Shown here: one piece after another, positions 1-8,531 of the stretch
How positions within the stretch are numbered: position 1 is the stretch's first letter
Layout: every line of letters starts with the position of its first letter
Origin: Labia minor
Taxonomy: Eukaryota; Arthropoda; Insecta; Dermaptera; Spongiphoridae
Assembly (NCBI GenBank): GCA_963082975.1
Contig: OY720347.1
Location: 8,476,225 to 8,540,224, forward strand
Reading direction: 5' to 3'
Length of the DNA: 64,000 nt
Program-made: the position numbers and the translations under genes
The notes under the pieces: generated by a model
Told to the model about the DNA's origin: nothing
What the model saw: only the letters and a program-made list of their open reading frames with translations
Databases searched by the model: none

Positions 1-160
1 CATAAACAAATAATTATTCATCAGAAATATCAATAATATATTTTTTTAATATTTTTATGATGTAAAATGAAGAATTTATTATTTATTTTTAAAAATTTCA
101 TTTTTTAATTTTACCGTAAAAATTATGAAAGGTCATCGTACGATGACCTTAGGTTTTCGG
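1..160 (+). repeat. Reference satellite monomer, 160 bp, CATAAACAAA-head type
   Basis: First full unit of the window, used here as the register. The head CATAAACAAATAATTATTC is followed by ATCAGAAATATC, an A/T-only tract, TGATGTAAAATG, GAAGAA (one base shorter than the commoner GAACGAA), mixed T and A tracts, then the dyad with left arm CCGTAAA (114-120), core 131-148 with GTAC centre, and right arm TTTTCGG (154-160). Bases 1-120 hold 14 G/C and bases 121-160 hold 16, so base composition is sharply two-part. The same type recurs many times, for example near 967, 2416, 4510, 11115, 22878 and 57673. The unit boundary at CAT is a convention: in a tandem array the true unit start is arbitrary. 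Confidence 0.95.
129..150. repeat. 22-bp perfect palindrome (CTT variant of dyad core)
   Basis: The 18-bp core GGTCATCGTACGATGACC is its own reverse complement. Here it is flanked by AA on the left and TT on the right because the unit reads GACCTTAGG instead of GACCCTAGG, extending self-complementarity to 22 bp. The same CTT form with GTAC centre recurs near 2566, 4007, 6106, 9646, 18987, 21086, 28170, 32195, 35741, 43635 and 46700. In most other units the flank CCT stops the symmetry at 18 bp or less. Confidence 0.93.
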
Positions 161-322
161 CATAAAAAAATAATTTTTAGTAAGAAATATGAATAATATA
201 TGTTTTTTAATATTTTAATGATGTAAAATGAACGAATTTATTATTTTTTTTAAAACATTTCATTTTTTAATTTTACCGAAAATATTATGAAAGGTCATCT
301 TAGGATGACCCTACGTTTTCGG
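161..322 (+). repeat. Satellite monomer, 162 bp, ATTTTTAGTAAG-head type
   Basis: Second unit. It differs from the first in its head (ATAATTTTTAGTAAG and ATATGAATAA instead of ATTATTCATCAG and ATATCAATAA), in ATATATGTTTTTT, in GAACGAA, and in an eight-T tract followed by AAAACATTT. The dyad is the CCGAAAA / TTTTCGG form with TTAG centre and CTACG. These differences sit together as a haplotype in most copies, so this is a stable sub-family, usually next to units of the ATTATTCATCAG type. The head difference is concentrated in about 15 bp, which is more than single point changes would suggest. Confidence 0.92.
276..322. repeat. Nested dyad, CCGAAAA/TTTTCGG form with TTAG loop
   Basis: Left outer arm CCGAAAA (276-282) is the reverse complement of right outer arm TTTTCGG (316-322). 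Between them the inner arms GGTCATC (293-299) and GATGACC (304-310) are also reverse complements around TTAG. The spacers are unequal (10 nt on the left, 5 nt on the right), so a single strand could form two 7-bp stems separated by an internal loop. This is the commonest dyad form in the window. Whether it acts as a protein site, a cruciform, or an RNA hairpin in satellite transcripts cannot be told from sequence. Confidence 0.85.
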
Positions 323-483
323 CATAAAAAAATAATTATTCATCAGAAATATCAATAATATATTTTTTTAATATTTTAATGATTTAAAATGAACGAATTT
401 ATTATTTATTTTTAAAAATTTCATTTTTTAATTTTCCCCTAAAAATTATGAAAGGTCATCGTAGGATGACCCTAGGTTTTAGG
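323..483 (+). repeat. Satellite monomer, 161 bp, CCTAAAA/TTTTAGG dyad type
   Basis: Third unit, with ATTATTCATCAG head, GAACGAA, an ATTTTTAAAAATTT tract and the left arm CCTAAAA matched by the right arm TTTTAGG. It carries a private T at GATTTAAAATG (near 373), where other copies read GATGTAAAATG. In most copies this type is followed by a unit starting CATAATAAAAT, as here. The pairing of the two changed outer arms is the clearest example of paired change in the dyad. Confidence 0.92.
438..483. repeat. Nested dyad, CCTAAAA/TTTTAGG form with GTAG loop
   Basis: Left outer arm CCTAAAA (438-444) pairs with right outer arm TTTTAGG (477-483); inner arms GGTCATC (454-460) and GATGACC (465-471) flank GTAG. 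Compared with the CCGAAAA/TTTTCGG form, both outer arms have changed so that pairing is kept. The combination recurs regularly, for example near 2046, 8640, 12670, 15895, 20090, 24430, 40060, 52790 and 60350. Confidence 0.85.
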
Positions 484-644
484 CATAATAAAATAATTAT
501 TCATCAGAAATATCAATAATATATTTTTTTAATATTTTTATAATGTAAAATGAACGAATTTATTATTTATTTTTAAAAATTTCATTTTTTAATTTTCCCG
601 TAAAAATTATGAAAGATCATCGTAGGATGACAATAGGTTTTCGG
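484..644 (+). repeat. Satellite monomer, CATAATAAAAT head with GATCATC core arm
   Basis: Fourth unit, head CATAATAAAATAATT, TTTATAATGTAAAATG, left arm CCGTAAA preceded by CC rather than TA. The core reads GATCATC-GTAG-GATGACA, so both arms are altered: the left by G to A (shared with many copies of this type) and the right by a private C to A that gives GACAATAGG near 629-637. It is one of the most degraded dyads in the window. In the copies at about 2956 the same context has an intact core, so this is copy-specific change, not a sub-family rule. Confidence 0.9.
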
Positions 645-806
645 CATAAAAAAATAATTTTTAGTAAGAAATATGAATAATATAGGTTTTTTAATATTTT
701 TATGATGTAAAATGAACGAATGTATTATTTTTTTTAAAACATTTCATTTTTTAATTTTACCGAAAATATTATGAAAGGTCATCTTAGGATGACCCTAGGT
801 TTTCGG
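645..806 (+). repeat. Diagnostic monomer carrying ATAGG and GAATGTATT
   Basis: This 162-bp unit has two linked private marks: ATAATATAGGTTTTTT (TATAGG at 681) and GAACGAATGTATT. The pair recurs with TATAGG at 6636, 10825, 14048, 19363, 22590, 28709, 32732, 37244, 45141, 48204, 50943, 57386 and 61571. Gaps between them are 5955, 4189, 3223, 5315, 3227, 6119, 4023, 4512, 7897, 3063, 2739, 6443 and 4185 bp, close to 37, 26, 20, 33, 20, 38, 25, 28, 49, 19, 17, 40 and 26 units. It is the best single landmark for reading the higher-order structure. Confidence 0.93.
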
Positions 807-966
807 CATAAAAAAATAATTATTCATCAGAAATATCAATAATATATTTTTTTAATATTTTTATTATGTAAAATGAAGAATTTATTATTTATTTTTAAAA
901 ATTTCATTTTTTAATTTTACCGTAAAAATTATGAAAGGTCATCGTACGATGACCCTAGGTTTTCGG
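807..966 (+). repeat. Satellite monomer with TTTATTATGTAAAATGAAG mark
   Basis: A 160-bp unit following the diagnostic unit. It reads TTATTATGTAAAATG in place of TTATGATGTAAAATG, which removes one TGATG half-site, and has GAAGAA. The core at 937-954 is the perfect 18-bp palindrome with GTAC centre. It follows the ATAGG unit in most later copies (for example 6762-6921, 10945-11110, 22720-22880, 45270-45425, 61690-61860), showing that neighbouring units are inherited as a block. Confidence 0.88.
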
Positions 967-1246
967 CATAAACAAATAATTATTCATCAGAAATATCAAT
1001 AATATATTTTTTTAATATTTTTATGATGTAAAATGAAGAATTTATTATTTATTTTTAAAAATTTCATTTTTTAATTTTACCGTAAAAATTATGAAAGGTC
1101 ATCGTACGATGACACTAGGTTTTAGGCATAATAAAATAATTATTCATCAGAAATAGCAATAATATATTTTTTTAATATTTTTATAATGTAAAATGAACGA
1201 ATTTATTATTTATTTTTAAAAATTTCATTTTTTAATTTTCCCGTAA

Positions 1247-3030
1247 AAATTATGAAAGGTCATCGTAGGATGACCCTAGGTTTTCGGCATAAAAACATAA
1301 TTATTCATCAGAAATATCAATAATATATTTTTTTAATATTTTTATGATGTAAAATTAAGAATTTATTATTTATTTTTAAAAATTTCATTTTTTAATTTTA
1401 CCGTAAAAATTATGAAAGGTCATCTTAGGATGACCCTACGTTTTCGGCATAAAAAAATAATTATTCATCAGAAATATCAATAATATATTTTTTTAATAAT
1501 TTTATGATGTAAAATGAACGAATTTATTATTTTTTTTAAAACATTTCATTTTTTAATTTTACCGAAAATATTATGAAAGGTCATCTTAGGATGACCCTAC
1601 GTTTTCGGCATAAAAAAATAATTTTTAGTAAGAAATATGAATAATATATTTTTTTAATATTTTTATGATGTAAAATGAACGAATTTATTATTTATTTTTA
1701 AAAATTTCATTTTTTAATTTTCCCCTAAAAATTATGAAAGATCATCGTACGATGACCCTAGGTTTTCGGCATAAAAAAATAATTATTCATCAGAAATATC
1801 AATAATATATTTTTTTTAATATTTTTATGATGTAAAATGAACGAATTTATTATTTTTTTTAAAACATTTCATTTTTTAATTTTACCGAAAATATTATGAA
1901 AGGTCATCTTAGGATGACCCTACGTTTTCGGCATAAAAAAATAATTATTCATCAGAAATATCAATAATATATTTTTTTAATATTTTTATGATGTAAAATG
2001 AACGAATTTATTATTTATTTTTAAAAATTTCATTTTTTAATTTTCCCCTAAAAATTATGAAAGGTCATCGTAGGATGACCCTAGGTTTTAGGCATAATAA
2101 AATAATTATTCATCAGAAATATCAATAATATATTTTTTTAATATTATTATGATGTAAAATGAACGAATTTATTATTTATTTTTAAATATTTCATTTTTTA
2201 ATAATCCTGTAAAAATTATGAAAGGTCATCGTAGGATGACCCTAGGTTTTCGGCATAAAAAAATAATTTTTAGTAAGAAATATGAATAATATATTTTTTT
2301 TAATATTTTTATGATGTAAAATGAACGAATTTATTATTTTTTCTAAAACATTTCATTTTTTAATTTTACCGAAAATATTATGAAAGGTCATCGTACGATG
2401 ACCCTAGGTTTTCGGCATAAACAAATAATTATTCATCAGAAATATCAATAATATATTTTTTTAATATTTTTATGATGTAAAATGAAGAATTTATTATTTA
2501 TTTTTAAAAATTTCATTTTTTAATTTTACCGTAAAAATTATGAAAGGTCATCGTACGATGACCTTAGGTTTTCGGCATAAAAAAATAATTTTTAGTAAGA
2601 AATATGAATAATATATGTTTTTTAATATTTTAATGATGTAAAATGAACGAATTTATTATTTTTTTTAAAACATTTCATTTTTTAATTTTACCGAAAATAT
2701 TATGAAAGGTCATCTTAGGATGACCCTACGTTTTCGGCATAAAAAAATAATTATTCATCAGAAATATCAATAATATATTTTTTTAATATTTTAATGATGT
2801 AAAATGAACGAATTTATTATTTATTTTTAAAAATTTCATTTTTTAATTTTCCCCTAAAAATTATGAAAGGTCATCGTAGGATGACCCTAGGTTTTAGGCA
2901 TAATAAAATAATTATTCATCAGAAATATCAATAATATATTTTTTTAATATTTTTATAATGTAAAATGAACGAATTTATTATTTATTTTTAAAAATTTCAT
3001 TTTTTAATTTTCCCGTAAAAATTATGAAAG
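1247..3030 (+). repeat. Higher-order block, copy 1 of a 3540-bp offset pair
   Basis: Matches 4787-6570 at an offset of exactly 3540 bp (22 units): rows from about 1247 to 3030 correspond to rows 3540 bp later with no difference noticed by eye. The match breaks at the left where this copy has AAATAGCAAT and TTTATAATG against AAATATCAAT and TTTATGATG, and at the right where GGTCATCGTACG here stands against GATCATCGTAGG at 6571. Its overlap with the 5955-bp block shows that several exchange events of different size are superimposed. Confidence 0.87.
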
Positions 3031-3219
3031 GTCATCGTACGATGACCCTAGGTTTTCGGCATAAACAAATAATTATTCATCAGAAATATCAATAATATAT
3101 TTTTTTAATATTTTTATGATGTAAAATTAAGAATTTATTATTTATTTTTAAAAATTTCATTTTTTAATTTTACCGTAAAAATTATGAAAGGTCATCTTAG
3201 GATGACCCTACGTTTTCGG

Positions 3220-3381
3220 CATAAAAAAATAATTATTCATCAGAAATATCAATAATATATTTTTTTAATATTTTTATGATGTAAAATGAACGAATGTATT
3301 ATTTTTTTTAAAACATTTCATTTTTTAATTTTACCGAAAATATTATGAAAGGTCATCTTAGGATGACCCTAGGTTTTCGGC
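3220..3381 (+). repeat. Hybrid monomer: CATCAG head with GAATGTATT body
   Basis: The unit begins CATAAAAAAATAATTATTC with CATCAG but carries GAACGAATGTATT, a mark otherwise tied to the ATTTTTAGTAAG head and ATAGG. The switch lies between about 3,235 and 3,295. It looks like a crossover or gene-conversion product between two sub-families. Confidence 0.75.
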
Positions 3382-4348
3382 ATAAAAAAATAATTATTCA
3401 TCAGAAATATCAATAATATATTTTTTGAATATTTTTATTATGTAAAATGAAGAATTTATTATTTATTTTTAAAAATTTCATTTTTTAATTTTACCGTAAA
3501 AATTATGAAAGGTCATCGTACGATGACCCTAGGTTTTCGGCATAAACAAATAATTATTCATCAGAAATATCAATAATATATTTTTTTAATATTTTTATGA
3601 TGTAAAATGAACGAATTTATTATTTATTTTTAAAAATTTCATTTTTTAATTTTCCCGTAAAAATTATGAAAGGTCATCGTACGATGACCCTAGGTTTTCG
3701 GCATAAACAAATAATTATTCATCAGAAATATCAATAATATATTTTTTTAATATTTTTATGATGTAAAATTAAGAATTTATTATTTATTTTTAAAAATTTC
3801 ATTTTTTAATTTTACCGTAAAAATTATGAAAGGTCATCTTAGGATGACCCTACGTTTTCGGCATAAAAAAATAATTATTCATCAGAAATATCAATAATAT
3901 ATTTTTTTAATAATTTTATGATGTAAAATGAACGAATTTATTATTTTTTTTAAAACATTTCATTTTTTAATTTTACCGTAAAAATTATGAAAGGTCATCG
4001 TACGATGACCTTAGGTTTTCGGCATAAAAAAATAATTTTTAGTAAGAAATATGAATAATATATGTTTTTTAATATTTTAATGATGTAAAATGAACGAATT
4101 TATTATTTTTTTTAAAACATTTCATTTTTTAATTTTACCGAAAATATTATGAAAGGTCATCTTAGGATGACCCTACGTTTTCGGCATAAAAAAATAATTA
4201 TTCATCAGAAATATCAATAATATATTTTTTTAATATTTTAATGATGTAAAATGAACGAATTTATTATTTATTTTTAAAAATTTCATTTTTTAATTTTCCC
4301 CTAAAAATTATGAAAGGTCATCGTAGGATGACCCTAGGTTTTAGGCAT

Positions 4349-4509
4349 AATAAAATAATTATTCATCAGAAATATCAATAATATATTTTTTTAATATTTT
4401 TATGATGTAAAATGAACGAATTTATTATTTTTTCTAAAACATTTCATTTTTTAATTTTACCGAAAATATTATGAAAGGTCATCGTACGATGACCCTAGGT
4501 TTTCGGCAT
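4349..4509 (+). repeat. Hybrid monomer: CATAATAAAAT head with TTCTAAAAC body
   Basis: The head CATAATAAAATAATTATTC is followed by TTTTTTCTAAAACATTT, a tract found elsewhere in units with the ATTTTTAGTAAG head (for example near 2338, 5878, 8297, 12482). The switch lies between about 4,365 and 4,432. The next unit starts CATAAACAAAT as after the TTCTAAAAC unit at 2416. Confidence 0.75.
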
Positions 4510-4786
4510 AAACAAATAATTATTCATCAGAAATATCAATAATATATTTTTTTAATATTTTTATGATGTAAAATGAAGAATTTATTATTTATTTTTAAAA
4601 ATTTCATTTTTTAATTTTACCGTAAAAATTATGAAAGGTCATCGTACGATGACCCTAGGTTTTCGGCATAAACAAATAATTATTCATCAGAAATATCAAT
4701 AATATATTTTTTTAATATTTTTATGATGTAAAATGAACGAATTTATTATTTATTTTTAAAAATTTCATTTTTTAATTTTCCCGTAA

Positions 4787-6570
4787 AAATTATGAAAGGT
4801 CATCGTAGGATGACCCTAGGTTTTCGGCATAAAAACATAATTATTCATCAGAAATATCAATAATATATTTTTTTAATATTTTTATGATGTAAAATTAAGA
4901 ATTTATTATTTATTTTTAAAAATTTCATTTTTTAATTTTACCGTAAAAATTATGAAAGGTCATCTTAGGATGACCCTACGTTTTCGGCATAAAAAAATAA
5001 TTATTCATCAGAAATATCAATAATATATTTTTTTAATAATTTTATGATGTAAAATGAACGAATTTATTATTTTTTTTAAAACATTTCATTTTTTAATTTT
5101 ACCGAAAATATTATGAAAGGTCATCTTAGGATGACCCTACGTTTTCGGCATAAAAAAATAATTTTTAGTAAGAAATATGAATAATATATTTTTTTAATAT
5201 TTTTATGATGTAAAATGAACGAATTTATTATTTATTTTTAAAAATTTCATTTTTTAATTTTCCCCTAAAAATTATGAAAGATCATCGTACGATGACCCTA
5301 GGTTTTCGGCATAAAAAAATAATTATTCATCAGAAATATCAATAATATATTTTTTTTAATATTTTTATGATGTAAAATGAACGAATTTATTATTTTTTTT
5401 AAAACATTTCATTTTTTAATTTTACCGAAAATATTATGAAAGGTCATCTTAGGATGACCCTACGTTTTCGGCATAAAAAAATAATTATTCATCAGAAATA
5501 TCAATAATATATTTTTTTAATATTTTTATGATGTAAAATGAACGAATTTATTATTTATTTTTAAAAATTTCATTTTTTAATTTTCCCCTAAAAATTATGA
5601 AAGGTCATCGTAGGATGACCCTAGGTTTTAGGCATAATAAAATAATTATTCATCAGAAATATCAATAATATATTTTTTTAATATTATTATGATGTAAAAT
5701 GAACGAATTTATTATTTATTTTTAAATATTTCATTTTTTAATAATCCTGTAAAAATTATGAAAGGTCATCGTAGGATGACCCTAGGTTTTCGGCATAAAA
5801 AAATAATTTTTAGTAAGAAATATGAATAATATATTTTTTTTAATATTTTTATGATGTAAAATGAACGAATTTATTATTTTTTCTAAAACATTTCATTTTT
5901 TAATTTTACCGAAAATATTATGAAAGGTCATCGTACGATGACCCTAGGTTTTCGGCATAAACAAATAATTATTCATCAGAAATATCAATAATATATTTTT
6001 TTAATATTTTTATGATGTAAAATGAAGAATTTATTATTTATTTTTAAAAATTTCATTTTTTAATTTTACCGTAAAAATTATGAAAGGTCATCGTACGATG
6101 ACCTTAGGTTTTCGGCATAAAAAAATAATTTTTAGTAAGAAATATGAATAATATATGTTTTTTAATATTTTAATGATGTAAAATGAACGAATTTATTATT
6201 TTTTTTAAAACATTTCATTTTTTAATTTTACCGAAAATATTATGAAAGGTCATCTTAGGATGACCCTACGTTTTCGGCATAAAAAAATAATTATTCATCA
6301 GAAATATCAATAATATATTTTTTTAATATTTTAATGATGTAAAATGAACGAATTTATTATTTATTTTTAAAAATTTCATTTTTTAATTTTCCCCTAAAAA
6401 TTATGAAAGGTCATCGTAGGATGACCCTAGGTTTTAGGCATAATAAAATAATTATTCATCAGAAATATCAATAATATATTTTTTTAATATTTTTATAATG
6501 TAAAATGAACGAATTTATTATTTATTTTTAAAAATTTCATTTTTTAATTTTCCCGTAAAAATTATGAAAG
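4787..6570 (+). repeat. Higher-order block, copy 2 of the 3540-bp offset pair
   Basis: Partner of 1247-3030, 22 units downstream and apparently the same base for base over about 1.78 kb. Units here include the AAAAACATAATT head (near 4830), the GATCATC-core unit (near 5280), the ATAATCCTG unit (near 5753) and the TTCTAAAAC unit (near 5881). At 6571 the array changes to the GATCATC and ATAGG context of the 5955-bp family. Confidence 0.87.
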
Positions 6571-6599
6571 ATCATCGTAGGATGACCCTAGGTTTTCGG

Positions 6600-8339
6600 C
6601 ATAAAAAAATAATTTTTAGTAAGAAATATGAATAATATAGGTTTTTTAATATTTTTATGATGTAAAATGAACGAATGTATTATTTTTTTTAAAACATTTC
6701 ATTTTTTAATTTTACCGAAAATATTATGAAAGGTCATCTTAGGATGACCCTAGGTTTTCGGCATAAAAAAATAATTATTCATCAGAAATATCAATAATAT
6801 ATTTTTTTAATATTTTTATTATGTAAAATGAAGAATTTATTATTTATTTTTAAAAATTTAATTTTTTAATTTTACCGTAAAAATTATGAAAGGTCATCGT
6901 ACGATGACCCTAGGTTTTCGGCATAAACAAATAATTATTCATCAGAAATATCAATAATATATTTTTTTAATATTTTTATGATGTAAAATGAAGAATTTAT
7001 TATTTATTTTTAAAAATTTCATTTTTTAATTTTACCGTAAAAATTATGAAAGGTCATCGTACGATGACACTAGGTTTTAGGCATAATAAAATAATTATTC
7101 ATCAGAAATAGCAATAATATATTTTTTTAATATTTTTATAATGTAAAATGAACGAATTTATTATTTATTTTTAAAAATTTCATTTTTTAATTTTCCCGTA
7201 AAAATTATGAAAGGTCATCGTAGGATGACCCTAGGTTTTCGGCATAAAAACATAATTATTCATCAGAAATATCAATAATATATTTTTTTAATATTTTTAT
7301 GATGTAAAATTAAGAATTTATTATTTATTTTTAAAAATTTCATTTTTTAATTTTACCGTAAAAATTATGAAAGGTCATCTTAGGATGACCCTACGTTTTC
7401 GGCATAAAAAAATAATTATTCATCAGAAATATCAATAATATATTTTTTTAATAATTTTATGATGTAAAATGAACGAATTTATTATTTTTTTTAAAACATT
7501 TCATTTTTTAATTTTACCGAAAATATTATGAAAGGTCATCTTAGGATGACCCTACGTTTTCGGCATAAAAAAATAATTTTTAGTAAGAAATATGAATAAT
7601 ATATTTTTTTAATATTTTTATGATGTAAAATGAACGAATTTATTATTTATTTTTAAAAATTTCATTTTTTAATTTTCCCCTAAAAATTATGAAAGATCAT
7701 CGTACGATGACCCTAGGTTTTCGGCATAAACAAATAATTATTCATCAGAAATATCAATAATATATTTTTTTTAATATTTTTATGATGTAAAATGAACGAA
7801 TTTATTATTTTTTTTAAAACATTTCATTTTTTAATTTTACCGAAAATATTATGAAAGGTCATCTTAGGATGACCCTACGTTTTCGGCATAAAAAAATAAT
7901 TATTCATCAGAAATATCAATAATATATTTTTTTAATATTTTTATGATGTAAAATGAACGAATTTATTATTTATTTTTAAAAATTTCATTTTTTAATTTTC
8001 CCCTAAAAATTATGAAAGGTCATCGTAGGATGACCCTAGGTTTTAGGCATAATAAAATAATTATTCATCAGAAATATCAATAATATATTTTTTTAATATT
8101 ATTATGATGTAAAATGAACGAATTTATTATTTATTTTTAAATATTTCATTTTTTAATAATCCGGTAAAAATTATGAAAGGTCATCGTAGGATGACCCTAG
8201 GTTTTCGGCATAAAAAAATAATTTTTAGTAAGAAATATGAATAATATATTTTTTTTAATATTTTTATGATGTAAAATGAACGAATTTATTATTTTTTCTA
8301 AAACATTTCATTTTTTAATTTTACCGAAAATATTATGAA
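6600..8339 (+). repeat. Higher-order block, copy 2 of the 5955-bp offset pair
   Basis: Partner of 645-2384. The block also aligns forward to 10789-12528 at an offset of 4189 bp (26 units), so it is a member of a wider family of copies. Past its end, alignment to the downstream family resumes after a skip of one whole unit (offset falls from 4189 to about 4028 bp near 8480-8640) and then after a further skip of five units near 9330-10130. Copies in this array therefore differ by whole-monomer indels. Confidence 0.82.
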
Positions 8340-8484
8340 AGGTCATCTTAGGATGACCCTAGGTTTTCGGCATAAAAAAATAATTATTCATCAGAAATAT
8401 CAATAATATATATTTTTAATAATTTTATGATGTAAAATGAACGAATTTATTATTTATTTTTAAAAATTTCATTTTTTAATTTTC

Positions 8485-8531
8485 CCGTAAAAATTATGAA
8501 AGGTCATCGTAGGATGACCCTAGGTTTACGG
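8485..8531. repeat. Nested dyad, CCGTAAA/TTTACGG form with GTAG loop
   Basis: Left outer arm CCGTAAA (8485-8491) pairs with TTTACGG (8525-8531); inner arms GGTCATC (8502-8508) and GATGACC (8513-8519) flank GTAG. It is the third self-complementary outer-arm pair in the array and recurs near 17510, 17830, 25405, 26050, 26692, 30555, 34576, 40545 and 55368. Exceptions exist: TTTACGG is also found with left arm CCGAAAA, for example at 8970-9015 and 20410-20460. Confidence 0.85.

Larger units (their letters stand above)
645..2384 (+). repeat. Higher-order block, copy 1 of a 5955-bp offset pair
   Basis: This stretch of about 11 units matches 6600-8339 at an offset of 5955 bp (37 units). Shared marks are ATAGG (681 and 6636), GACACTAGG (1111 and 7066), AAATAGCAATAAT (near 1153 and 7108) and AAAAACATAATT (near 1290 and 7245). 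A few differences are visible, such as CATAAAAAAAT at 1770 against CATAAACAAAT at 7725, and CCTGTAAAA at 2214 against CCGGTAAAA at 8161. The match ends after the TTCTAAAAC unit, where this copy has a GTAC core and the other has TTAG. Confidence 0.85.

Noticed and set aside
114-160. Bacterial rho-independent terminators (stem followed by T-run)
   Set aside because: The dyad followed by TTTT resembles one, but it is repeated about 397 times without any gene, in a eukaryote-like satellite array.
145-165. CENP-B box in the TTTTCGGCAT region
   Set aside because: Only TTCG is shared; the required spaced A and CGGG part is absent in every unit form seen.
126-208. Short open frame repeated per unit: ATG at ATTATGAAAGG, about 23 codons ending at the TAA of CAATAATAT or GAATAATAT
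   Set aside because: It is a by-product of the conserved dyad and head. There is no longer frame, no variation pattern of a coding gene, and units at 57957 and 62142 lose the ATG while keeping everything else. Unit lengths of 160, 161 and 162 bp shift frames freely.
229-291. Open frame of about 20 codons from ATGAACGAA through the eight-T tract to TGA
   Set aside because: Present only in units with the AAAACATTT tract; in others it stops after eight codons. It encodes mostly low-complexity residues from T/A tracts, with no sign of coding selection.
6860-6870. AAATTTAATTTTTT (C to A) at about 6860, 28930, 32950 and 60020 as a new motif
   Set aside because: A single shared substitution inherited with block copies (28930 and 32950 are 25 units apart in a tandem duplication); no structure is created.
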